Positions 1 to 7,253 of a DNA stretch of 64,000 nt are shown piece by piece. The position numbers were made by a program, and so were the translations under genes. Source of the stretch: Alphaproteobacteria bacterium (GTDB lineage: Bacteria; Pseudomonadota; Alphaproteobacteria; UBA8366); assembly GCA_009377445.1 (NCBI GenBank), contig WHUA01000015.1:1-64000 (forward strand), written 5' to 3'. The notes below the pieces were generated by a model. It was given only the letters and a program-made list of their open reading frames with translations, was not told the origin of the DNA and did no database searches. Position 1 is the first letter of the stretch; each line of letters starts with the position of its first letter.

Positions 1-107
1 CCCCCCCCCCACCCCCCCCCGGGGAGGGGGGGGGATTTTTTTTTTGGCTCCCTGCCTTAGCCCCCCCCCCTTGGGGGGGGGGGGTGGGGGGGGGGGGGGG
101 GGTAAGC
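1..107. repeat. Low-complexity homopolymer runs at the window start
   Basis: The sequence is long runs of C, then G, then T, then C and G again, with almost no other bases. It stops directly before the stop codon of the first gene. Nothing coding or regulatory can be supported here. Such runs at the end of a sequence are typical of an assembly or sequencing artefact at a contig edge, and I treat this stretch as unreliable. Confidence 0.8.
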
Positions 108-764
108 TCAGCTCGCCGTCGCCCCCGGCTCGTCGTCCCAGACCTTTTCCGGCACGGGCAGGCCGGCGAGGTCTTCGGCGGTGAGCGGGCGGTCGGGCGC
201 GACGCCCATCTGCTCCAGGATCATGGCGGTCTGGCGGACATGCTGGGCGGCGTGCCAGGTGGTGCGCTCCAGCACCTCCAGGATCGGCTGGTCGCCGTAA
301 TAGGTCGGCACGCGCTGGTCGCCGGTCACGTCCTCCACTTTGAGCCACCACGTGCGGAAGCGGTCGCGCACGTCGCGCCCATAGGCGGTGATCTGCTCGA
401 CCGTTTGCATGCTCTCGGGCGGCCGCTCGGAATACTTCTGGTAGGTCAGCGGGTCGCCCTCCGTCACTTCCACGAAGGCTTCCGGGATGCGGAAGATGTG
501 ATGACCAAGCACGCGGAAAGCGCGGTCGCGGTTCGGCAGCTTCTCGCCGAGCCGGTCGTTGGGGAACTGCAGCCACAGGCGCTCGGCCGCCGCGAGCACG
601 ATCTCCAACTTGTCGACCAGCTCCGGCATGGTGAGCTGCGGGCCGACCGTCACGTCCAGGCCGAGGAAGTCGACCACGTCGGTCAGCGACTGGGCGTAGG
701 TAAACTTGTCGCCCTTGGAGACGACCGGCACCGAATGCGCGCCGAGCGAATGCAGCAATTCCAT
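108..764 (-). CDS. Glutaredoxin-like / DinB-family fusion protein (intact C-terminal part)
   Basis: This open frame of 218 residues begins in the last part of a glutaredoxin-like domain (SVPVVSKGD, then a DVVDFLGLD helix). It continues into a four-helix DinB-type domain with conserved H residues (GHHIFR, and TTWHAAQHVRQ near the C-terminus) that would form the metal site of DinB proteins. The family as I know it has a complete glutaredoxin domain in front of DinB and a shared ending close to PVPEKVWDD, which is present. The real start is almost certainly upstream at 890, because the missing glutaredoxin N-terminus is encoded there in shifted frames (see the next entry). The enzymatic role of this fusion is not known to me; a thiol or bacillithiol/glutathione transferase-like role is only an inference. 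Confidence 0.7.
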   Translation of the reverse strand: MELLHSLGAHSVPVVSKGDKFTYAQSLTDVVDFLGLDVTVGPQLTMPELVDKLEIVLAAAERLWLQFPNDRLGEKLPNRDRAFRVLGHHIFRIPEAFVEVTEGDPLTYQKYSERPPESMQTVEQITAYGRDVRDRFRTWWLKVEDVTGDQRVPTYYGDQPILEVLERTTWHAAQHVRQTAMILEQMGVAPDRPLTAEDLAGLPVPEKVWDDEPGATAS

Positions 765-890
765 GCCCGCCGGGTTGCCCTCGACGTTTACGGATTCATG
801 TTCGATTTTTTGGGACGAAAGAAACTCTTTCGTGCGCAGGCAGCTCGTTCACCCAGGGCGCCAGAATACGCGGATCGTCTCGACGGACAT
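765..890 (-). pseudogene. Frameshifted N-terminus of the glutaredoxin/DinB gene
   Basis: An ATG at 890 opens MSVETIRVF and then meets a TGA. The expected glutaredoxin start continues in another frame as ILAPWVNELPA...SFVPKN, and after a run of six A (six T on the plus strand, 806-811) returns to the original frame as IEHESVNVEGNPAG, joining the intact part at 764. The distance 890 to 764 is a whole number of codons, so a one-base loss followed by a one-base gain would explain everything. The second shift lies in a homopolymer. Either two sequencing errors or a recently broken gene fits; near a poor contig end, errors are the likelier explanation. Confidence 0.6.
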
Positions 891-1157
891 GCGTTCCTCT
901 GCTTGGTTCGGGGCCAGTATAGCGGCTCCGCCGGCCGGACGCCAACCGGCCATGCCCCGCAATTTGCGTTCCTTCCGCGCTTCCAGAACGCAAGTTCGTG
1001 ACAAAACCGGCGTCGAGAACGCAGCAAAAAACGCCTTAAAATCCTGTATTTACGTCCAATATCAGGAGTAGCCATTTCGGCTTATTCAATGACCGCGCAA
1101 GCCGCGGAATACTGGGTCCACGGGGGATCGCGAGGGCATCTCGGCAGGAGATCTATC

Positions 1158-2207
1158 ATGCCTGTATTCGCTTCGCCTGAATTCGACAACCATGAGCTGG
1201 TCGCCTTTAGCGCCGACCCGGACAGCGGGCTCCGCGCCATCATCGCCATTCACGACACGAATCTGGGGCCCGCGCTCGGCGGCTGCCGCATGTGGCCCTA
1301 TGCCGACGAGGACGCGGCGCTGCGCGACGCGCTCAGGCTCTCGCGCGGCATGACCTACAAGGCGGCGATCACGGGCCTGCCCTACGGCGGCGGCAAGTCC
1401 GTCATCATCGGCGATCCCAGGACCGGCAAGAGCGAGGCGCTGCTCCGCGCCATGGGCCGGTTCGTCGACTCGCTCGGCGGGCGCTACCACACGGCCGAGG
1501 ACGTGGGCACGACCGTCGCCGACATGGACGTGCTGCGGAAGGAGACGCGCTACGCGCACGGCTTCTCGGCGTCGAGCGGCGACCCCTCCCCCGCGACCGC
1601 CTTCGGCGTGCTGATGGGCATCCAGGCCGCCCTCGCCTTCACGCGCGGCAGAGACGACCTGCGCGGGCTGACGGTGGCCGTGCAGGGGCTCGGCAACGTC
1701 GGGCGGCGGCTCTGCCGCTACCTCGCCGATGCGGGCGCGCATCTCGTCGTCGCCGACATAGACGCGGCGGCGGTCGACCGCGCGATCCGCGAATTCGGCG
1801 CGACCCCGGTGTCGCCCGACGCGATTCATCGCGCGAAGGCCGACGTGTTCGCTCCCTGCGCGCTCGGCGCGATCCTCAACGACCGGACGATCCCGGAGCT
1901 CGGCGCGCCGATCGTCGCCGGCTCGGCCAACAACCAGCTCGCCGAGCCGCGCCACGGTGCGGCGCTGAAGGCGCAGGGCGTGCTCTATGCGCCCGACTAC
2001 GTGATCAACGCCGGCGGGCTGATCGACGTCTACCTCGGCGAGAACGGCGACGAGAAGGCGGTCCTGACGCGCACCGCGAAAATCTACGACACCGCGCTCG
2101 CCGTGTTCGAGCGCGCGGCCAAGGAAGGCGCGCCGACCGACACGGTCGCCGACCGCATCGCCGAGGAGCGCTTCCGCGGTGGCGAAAAACGCCGCGCGGC
2201 GGCATGA
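1158..2207 (+). CDS. Glu/Leu/Phe/Val-type amino acid dehydrogenase
   Basis: This is an NAD-dependent oxidative deaminase of the leucine dehydrogenase type, 349 residues, close to the usual 350-360. The catalytic region is visible as KAAITGLPYGGGKSVI (dehydrogenase Lys) and RYHTAEDVGTT (catalytic Asp). The Rossmann domain shows the nucleotide loop AVQGLGNVGRR, and YVINAGGLIDV is typical of the family. The start at 1158 is chosen over 1089 because GGCAGGAG at 1143-1150 is a good ribosome binding site and the protein then begins MPVFASPEFDNHE. It may feed branched-chain or aromatic amino acid catabolism; the exact substrate cannot be read from sequence. A decayed piece of this gene recurs at about 10736-10930. 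The gene ends before a palindromic repeat. Confidence 0.88.
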   Translation: MPVFASPEFDNHELVAFSADPDSGLRAIIAIHDTNLGPALGGCRMWPYADEDAALRDALRLSRGMTYKAAITGLPYGGGKSVIIGDPRTGKSEALLRAMGRFVDSLGGRYHTAEDVGTTVADMDVLRKETRYAHGFSASSGDPSPATAFGVLMGIQAALAFTRGRDDLRGLTVAVQGLGNVGRRLCRYLADAGAHLVVADIDAAAVDRAIREFGATPVSPDAIHRAKADVFAPCALGAILNDRTIPELGAPIVAGSANNQLAEPRHGAALKAQGVLYAPDYVINAGGLIDVYLGENGDEKAVLTRTAKIYDTALAVFERAAKEGAPTDTVADRIAEERFRGGEKRRAAA

Positions 2208-2221
2208 TGCGGCCTGCCCTG

Positions 2222-2362
2222 AGAAGGGCCGATTGGGATAAGCACAGTGCGTGCTTCGACAAGCTCAGCATGAGGTTTTTTCTCAATGCCATGAAGATTC
2301 TACCTCATCCTGAGCTTGTCGAAGGACGCACGGCATCTATGCAGCGCCTGCAAATGCGATAG
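2222..2362. repeat. Palindromic intergenic element, copy A (long form)
   Basis: Arms 2251-2275 (CTTCGACAAGCTCAG core) and 2303-2331 (CTGAGCTTGTCGAAG core) are inverted to each other around a spacer of about 27 bases. The flanks on both sides also match, in reverse complement, the copy at about 42165-42310, including the spacer (CTCAATGCCATGAAGATT here). The full mobile or replicated unit is therefore nearer 140 bases than the hairpin alone. It fills most of the gap between the dehydrogenase and ureohydrolase genes. Confidence 0.85.
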
Positions 2363-2386
2363 CCCCCAGCCCGTAAGGGAAACGCG

Positions 2387-3343
2387 ATGACCGACAACCC
2401 GCAGCCGCCCGACCTCGACACGATGCCGCGCTTCGCGGGCGTCGCGACCTTCATGCGCCTCCCGGTCGAGCACGACTTTTCCAAGATCGACATCGCGCTG
2501 GCGGGCGTACCGTGGGACGGCGGCACGACCAACCGCGCGGGCGCGCGCCACGGCCCGCGCGAGATCCGCAACATGTCGAGCCTGATCCGCCGCATCAACC
2601 ATGCGAGCGGCATCGCGCCGTTTTCGCTCTGCCGCGTCGCGGACGTGGGCGACGCGCCGGTCAACCCGATCAGCGTGCCGGACTCGCTGGACCGCATCCG
2701 GACATTCTACGAGCGCATCGCGTCCGCGGGCGCCGTGCCGCTGAGCGCGGGCGGCGACCACCTCGTGACGCTGCCCATCCTCCGCGCCATCGCCGCGCGC
2801 CGCCCCGTCGGCATGGTGCATTTCGACGCGCACAGCGACACGCAGGACAGCTATTTCGGCGGCGAGCGCTACACCCACGGCACGCCGTTCCGCCGCGCCG
2901 TCGAGGAAGGGCTGCTCGACCCGAAGCGCACGGTGCAGATCGGCATCCGCGGCTCGCTCTACGACGCGCACGACCTCGACTTCGCGCGCGATGCCGGAAT
3001 GCGGATTATCACCATCGAGGAATTCTACGGCCTCGGCATCGACGCCGTGATCGCCGAGGCGCGCCGCGTCGCGGGCGACGGCCCCACCTACGTCAGCTTC
3101 GACGTGGACGGCCTGGACCCGGTCTACGCGCCCGGCACCGGCACGCCCGAGATCGGCGGCTTCACCACGCACGAGGCGCAGCGCATGATCCGCGGCCTCC
3201 AGGGCCTCGACCTGATCGGCGGTGACGTGGTCGAGGTCGCCCCGCCCTTCGACCCCAGCGGCAATACCGCCATCGTCGGCGCGACGATGATGTTCGAGAT
3301 CCTGTGCGTGCTGGCGGACGCGCGGAGCCGTCGCAAACGGTAG
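2387..3343 (+). CDS. Agmatinase/arginase-family ureohydrolase
   Basis: This is a binuclear manganese ureohydrolase of 318 residues. Metal-binding motifs are in order: AGGDH at 121-125, HFDAHSD at 145-151 and SFDVDGLDP at 237-245. An agmatinase would release putrescine and urea; guanidinobutyrase or guanidinopropionase activity is also possible for this subgroup. It lies directly upstream of the speF leader and ornithine decarboxylase, which favours a role in making putrescine for homospermidine. The 3' end of the gene (3149-3330) is present again as partial copies at 6987-7165 and 10930-11043, which is unusual for a metabolic gene. Confidence 0.85.
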   Translation: MTDNPQPPDLDTMPRFAGVATFMRLPVEHDFSKIDIALAGVPWDGGTTNRAGARHGPREIRNMSSLIRRINHASGIAPFSLCRVADVGDAPVNPISVPDSLDRIRTFYERIASAGAVPLSAGGDHLVTLPILRAIAARRPVGMVHFDAHSDTQDSYFGGERYTHGTPFRRAVEEGLLDPKRTVQIGIRGSLYDAHDLDFARDAGMRIITIEEFYGLGIDAVIAEARRVAGDGPTYVSFDVDGLDPVYAPGTGTPEIGGFTTHEAQRMIRGLQGLDLIGGDVVEVAPPFDPSGNTAIVGATMMFEILCVLADARSRRKR

Positions 3344-3349
3344 CCCGCC

Positions 3350-3748
3350 GCCCCAAAAATGAATCTCCGCTAACCATAATTTTTTTATTGAAATCCGCAG
3401 CCAGAAGCCCTAGTTACACCTCGCCCTAATTCGCACGTGCCAGCGGACGCCGGCACAGATCCCCGCTCCCGGGGATAGGCGTCTCAAAGCAACGACGGTG
3501 CGGGCTTTTTTGGTCTCAGTCCGGTTGTCCAAATACCGGCGACACTGAAGAGGCACACCCTCATTGCCCCACGTGCGGAGCGGGCCTCCCGTTCCAAGCA
3601 AAGGCAGCAAAACCTCGGGTCCTCGCGCCTTTTTGCGGCGGACCCGGTAACGCCGGGCTCTGGCCCCGAGCGGGACAAGGCGTCTCCATCGCGCCCTCCC
3701 GCCCGAACCGGAACCGGCATTGCCGTCTGCTGAACGGGAGACACGCGC
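3350..3748 (+). ncRNA. Candidate speF leader RNA (cis-regulatory, upstream of ornithine decarboxylase)
   Basis: This is a stretch of about 400 bases without a plausible gene between the ureohydrolase and ornithine decarboxylase. Alphaproteobacterial ornithine decarboxylase genes are known to carry a long conserved structured leader, the speF motif, of about this length and position. Visible stem-loops include GTGCC/GGCAC (3437-3456), ATCCCC/GGGGAT (3459-3476) and CCCGG/CCGGG near 3645. The segment starts with AT-rich sequence (3355-3395) that could hold the promoter. I identify it by position, length and hairpins, not by a covariance-model match. Its likely job is polyamine-responsive control of the downstream operon. 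Confidence 0.65.
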
Positions 3749-4912
3749 ATGACCACGAAGCGCATCCTCGACTTCCTCGCCGCCCGACGCCCGGACGGGC
3801 CCTGCCTCGTCGTCGACCTCGACATCGTCGAGCGGAACTTCCTCCGACTCGCGGACGCCTTTCCCGCGACCGGCATCTATTACGCCGTCAAGGCGAACCC
3901 GGCGCCGGAGATCCTGAAGCTCCTCGCCTCGCTCGGCTGCAGCTTCGACACCGCCTCGGTGCCGGAGATCGAGATGGCGCTTGCCGCCGGCGCCACGCCG
4001 GAGCGCATCTCCTACGGCAACACGATCAAGAAGGAGCGCGACATCGCCCGCGCGCACGCGCTCGGCGTCGACCTGTTCGCCGTCGACTGCGTCGAGGAGG
4101 TGGAGAAGATCGCCCGCCAGGCGCCAGGCGCCCGCGTGTTCTGCCGCGTGCTGACCGACGGCAAGGGCGCGGAGTGGCCGCTGTCGCGCAAATTCGGCTG
4201 CCGCACCGACATGGCGGTCAAGGTGCTGGAGCGCGCGCACGCGCTCGGCCTCAACGCCTACGGCCTCTCCTTCCACGTCGGCTCGCAGCAATGCGACCTC
4301 AAGGCCTGGGACAAGGCGGTCGGCGACGCCAAGCAGGTGTTCCGCACGCTTGCCGAAAAGAACATCAGCCTCGCCATGCTCAACCTCGGCGGCGGCTTCC
4401 CGACCCGCTACCTCAAGGACGTGCCGTCGACCCGCGCCTACGCCAAGGCGATCCACGGCGCGATGACGAAGCATTTCGGCAACCGCCTGCCGGCGACGAT
4501 CATCGAGCCGGGGCGCGGCATGGTGGGCGACGCAGGCGCGATCAAGACCGAGGTCGTGCTGATCTCGCGCAAGTCGGATGACGACCCGACGCGCTGGGTC
4601 TATCTCGACGTCGGCAAGTTCGGCGGCCTCGCCGAGACGATGGACGAGTCGATCCGCTACCCGATCCGCACGCCGCATGACGGCACGGAGACGGCGCCCT
4701 GCATCATCGCCGGCCCGACCTGCGACTCGATGGACGTGCTGTACGAAAAAACGCCCTACCCGCTCCCGCTGTCGCTGGAGATCGGCGACGAGCTGCTGAT
4801 CGAGGCGGCGGGCGCCTACACCGCGACCTATGCGTCGGTGGCGTTCAACGGCTTCGCGCCGCTGCCGACCTATATCGTGGGAGGCCACGACGATGATGCG
4901 CTTGCTGCCTGA
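3749..4912 (+). CDS. speF: Ornithine decarboxylase (fold III, PLP-dependent)
   Basis: It decarboxylates ornithine to putrescine. The protein has 387 residues, as in the alphaproteobacterial and eukaryote-like class. Landmarks are the PLP lysine in YYAVKANP (Lys48), HVGSQ, the glycine loop LGGGFPT, IEPGRGMV, the active-site cysteine in CDSMDVLYE (Cys325) and the C-terminal EAAGAYTATYAS. Diaminopimelate decarboxylase is less likely because the length and the CDS motif fit ornithine/lysine decarboxylases. The stop codon lies 20 bases inside the start of the following GNAT gene, so the two are probably co-translated. Together with the GNAT and homospermidine synthase genes it forms a homospermidine operon. 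Confidence 0.93.
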   Translation: MTTKRILDFLAARRPDGPCLVVDLDIVERNFLRLADAFPATGIYYAVKANPAPEILKLLASLGCSFDTASVPEIEMALAAGATPERISYGNTIKKERDIARAHALGVDLFAVDCVEEVEKIARQAPGARVFCRVLTDGKGAEWPLSRKFGCRTDMAVKVLERAHALGLNAYGLSFHVGSQQCDLKAWDKAVGDAKQVFRTLAEKNISLAMLNLGGGFPTRYLKDVPSTRAYAKAIHGAMTKHFGNRLPATIIEPGRGMVGDAGAIKTEVVLISRKSDDDPTRWVYLDVGKFGGLAETMDESIRYPIRTPHDGTETAPCIIAGPTCDSMDVLYEKTPYPLPLSLEIGDELLIEAAGAYTATYASVAFNGFAPLPTYIVGGHDDDALAA

Positions 4913-5462
4913 GGCGCCGGAGCACGTTCCGGCGCGCGAGCGGCTGCTCGACCGCTGCTTCGGCCCGAGCCGCCACCTCAAGACGAGCGAGCTGCTGCGG
5001 CGCGGCCGGCGGCCGGCCGAAGGACTCGCCTTCGCGCTGCTTGACGGATCAAGGCTGGTCGGCACGCTCCGGCTCTGGCACATCGCCGCCGGGTCGGCCG
5101 GCCCGGCGCTGCTGCTCGGGCCGATCGCGGTGGAGCCGAAATGGCAAAGCGAAGGCTGGGGCGCCGTGCTGATGCGCCGGGGTCTCGCCGAAGCCGCGCG
5201 CCTGGGGCACGCTGCCGTCCTGCTGGTCGGCGACGCGCCTTACTACGGGCGTTTCGGCTTCCGGCAGGCGCTGACCGAACGGCTCGTCCTGCCCGGCCCC
5301 GTGGAGCGCGCGCGCTTCCTTGGGCTCGAGCTCGTACCGGGCGCGCTGCAAGACGCCCATGGCGCCGTAATTGCTAATGGCGCCGTGGAGACTGCGAGGA
5401 TTCTTCGACGGCTGACGCCGCGTCCGTCAACCCCGCGGCGCGCAAGCGCCAAAGCCGCTTAA
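4893..5462 (+). CDS. GNAT-family N-acetyltransferase
   Basis: This is an acetyl-CoA dependent N-acetyltransferase of the YhbS-like type, about 189 residues. The acetyl-CoA binding strand and loop appear as LGPIAVEPKWQSEGWGAVLM, followed by AVLLVGDAPYYGRFGF, a segment typical of this subgroup. The ATG at 4893 is preferred: GGAGGCC at 4880-4886 sits just before it, and it overlaps the ornithine decarboxylase end by 20 bases. Between ornithine decarboxylase and homospermidine synthase it may acetylate a polyamine, but no substrate can be read from the sequence. Its last 20 residues are rich in Arg, Pro and Ala and probably disordered. Confidence 0.8.
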   Translation: MMRLLPEAPEHVPARERLLDRCFGPSRHLKTSELLRRGRRPAEGLAFALLDGSRLVGTLRLWHIAAGSAGPALLLGPIAVEPKWQSEGWGAVLMRRGLAEAARLGHAAVLLVGDAPYYGRFGFRQALTERLVLPGPVERARFLGLELVPGALQDAHGAVIANGAVETARILRRLTPRPSTPRRASAKAA

Positions 5463-5480
5463 CGGAAGGAGATCCAGCCC

Positions 5481-6974
5481 ATGACCGACTGGCCCATCCA
5501 CGCCCGCATCGACGGCCCCATCGTCATGATCGGCTTCGGCTCGATCGGCCGCGGCACGCTGCCGCTGCTCCTGCGCCATTTCGCCTGCGACCCGTCGCGC
5601 ATCACCGTGATCGACCCGCGGGACACCGACCGCAACCTCGTCGAGGCTGCCGGCGCACGCTTCGTCAAGGCCGCGGTGACGCGGGAGAACCATCGCGACC
5701 TGCTGCTGCCGCTGCTCGAGAGCGGCCCCGGCCAGGCCTTCATGGTCAACCTCTCGGTCGATGTCTCCTCGACGGCGATGATGGAGGTCTGCAAGGAAGC
5801 GAATGCGCTCTACATCGACACGGTGGCCGAGCCCTGGATCGGCTACTACGCCGACCCGCGGCTCAGCATGGCCGAGCGCTCGAACTATGCGCTTCGCGAG
5901 AGCGTGCTCGAGCTGCGCCGCCGGCGCCCGGGCGGACCGACGGCGATAAGCTGCTGCGGCGCGAACCCGGGCATGGTGTCCTGGTTCGTCAAGCAGGCCG
6001 TGCTGAACCTCGCCGCCGACCGCAACCTTCCCGTCGAGATCCCCGCAGACCGCGAGGGCTGGGCGACGCTGATGCAGCGCCTCGGCGTCAAGGGTATCCA
6101 CATCGCCGAGCGCGACACCCAGCGCGCCCGGAATCCGAAGCCGCGCGGCGTCTTCGTCAACACTTGGTCGGTCGAGGGCTTCATCGCAGAAGGGCTGCAG
6201 CCATCCGAGCTCGGTTGGGGTACGCATGAGAAGGCGCTGCCGCCGGAAGGCCGGCGGCATGCGGGCGGCTGTGGCGCCGCGATCTACCTGGCGCGCCCGG
6301 GCGCAGGCACGCGCGTGCGCTCGTGGACGCCGACGGCGGAGAGCCAGCTCGGATTCCTGGTGACGCACAACGAGTCGATCTCGATCGCCGACTACTTCAC
6401 GCTGCGCCGCGCCGGCCGGGTGGCCTACCGCCCGACCTGCCACTACGCCTACCACCCGTGCGACGACGCGGTGCTGTCGCTGCACGAGCTGGCCGGGCGG
6501 CAATGGCGGGCCCAGGAGCGCTGGTCCATCCTCGACGAGGCGGAGATCGTCGACGGCATCGACGAGCTCGGCGTCCTGCTCTACGGCCACGAGCGCAACG
6601 CCTATTGGTATGGCTCGCAGCTCTCGATCGAGGAGACGCGCGCGCTGGCGCCCTGCCAGAACGCGACCGGCCTGCAGGTGACCTCGGCCGTGCTCGCCGG
6701 CATGGTCTGGGCGCTGGAGAATCCGGCGGCCGGCATCGTCGAGGCCGACGAGCTGGACTTCCGGCGCTGCCTGGAGATCCAGCGTCCCTATCTCGGCCCG
6801 GTAGTCGGCGTCTACACCGACTGGACGCCGCTGACCGGCCGGACGGAGCCGCTGTTCCCCGAGGACATCGACCCGACCGATCCGTGGCAGTTCGCCAACG
6901 TGCTGGTGCGCGAGATGGCGGTCGAGACGGCGGTCGAGCAGGTACGCAAGCCGAGGCGCCGCGCCGTGTCCTGA
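5481..6974 (+). CDS. hss: Homospermidine synthase
   Basis: It forms sym-homospermidine from two putrescines (or putrescine and spermidine) using NAD as a catalytic cofactor. The protein has 497 residues, near the roughly 480 of bacterial members. The N-terminal Rossmann motif is VMIGFGSIGRGTLPLL, followed by AISCCGANPGMVSWFVKQ and the late SILDEAEIVDGIDELGVLL, both characteristic. GGAAGGAGAT at 5463-5472 is a strong ribosome binding site for the ATG at 5481. It closes the speF-GNAT-hss operon; the pathway makes homospermidine the likely main triamine of this organism. A duplicated fragment of the ureohydrolase gene begins 12 bases after its stop. Confidence 0.94.
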   Translation: MTDWPIHARIDGPIVMIGFGSIGRGTLPLLLRHFACDPSRITVIDPRDTDRNLVEAAGARFVKAAVTRENHRDLLLPLLESGPGQAFMVNLSVDVSSTAMMEVCKEANALYIDTVAEPWIGYYADPRLSMAERSNYALRESVLELRRRRPGGPTAISCCGANPGMVSWFVKQAVLNLAADRNLPVEIPADREGWATLMQRLGVKGIHIAERDTQRARNPKPRGVFVNTWSVEGFIAEGLQPSELGWGTHEKALPPEGRRHAGGCGAAIYLARPGAGTRVRSWTPTAESQLGFLVTHNESISIADYFTLRRAGRVAYRPTCHYAYHPCDDAVLSLHELAGRQWRAQERWSILDEAEIVDGIDELGVLLYGHERNAYWYGSQLSIEETRALAPCQNATGLQVTSAVLAGMVWALENPAAGIVEADELDFRRCLEIQRPYLGPVVGVYTDWTPLTGRTEPLFPEDIDPTDPWQFANVLVREMAVETAVEQVRKPRRRAVS

Positions 6975-6986
6975 CACCGTGCGGCT

Positions 6987-7165
6987 GAGATCGGCGGCTT
7001 CACGACGCACGAGGCGCAGCGCATGATCCGCGGCCTCCAGGGCCTCGACCTGATCGGCGGCGACGTGGTCGAGGTCGCCCCGCCCTCCGACCCCAGCGGC
7101 AACACCGCCATCGTCGGCGCGACAATGATGTTCGAGATCTTGTGCGTGTTGGCGGAGGCAAGGTG
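6987..7165 (+). pseudogene. Duplicated 3' fragment of the ureohydrolase gene (left flank of insert)
   Basis: From GAGATCGGCGG onward the DNA follows 3149-3325 of the intact gene almost base for base, encoding EAQRMIRGLQGLDL, GGDVVEVAPP and ATMMFEILCVLAEAR. It has no start and lacks the metal-binding motifs, so it cannot be an enzyme. The few changes (for example F to S in APPSDPS) suggest relaxed selection. After the match it runs on into unrelated sequence and the insert. Confidence 0.85.
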
Positions 7166-7253
7166 CGGGCAAGATACCGATCCACATTTCAACGCTAACC
7201 ACTTCTCGTCGCATTCAAGTTAGGCGGGCAGGCGCGGCGGTTTTCCCCCAACT

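Noticed and set aside
3410..5083. Long minus-strand frame of about 557 codons opposite the ornithine decarboxylase
   Set aside because: It is the reverse-strand shadow of a GC-rich gene, with Arg/Ala/Val/Asp bias and no motif; the plus-strand genes are certain.
5427..7214. Minus-strand frame of about 595 codons over homospermidine synthase
   Set aside because: Shadow of the real gene; composition dominated by Arg, Ala, Asp and His with no recognisable domain.
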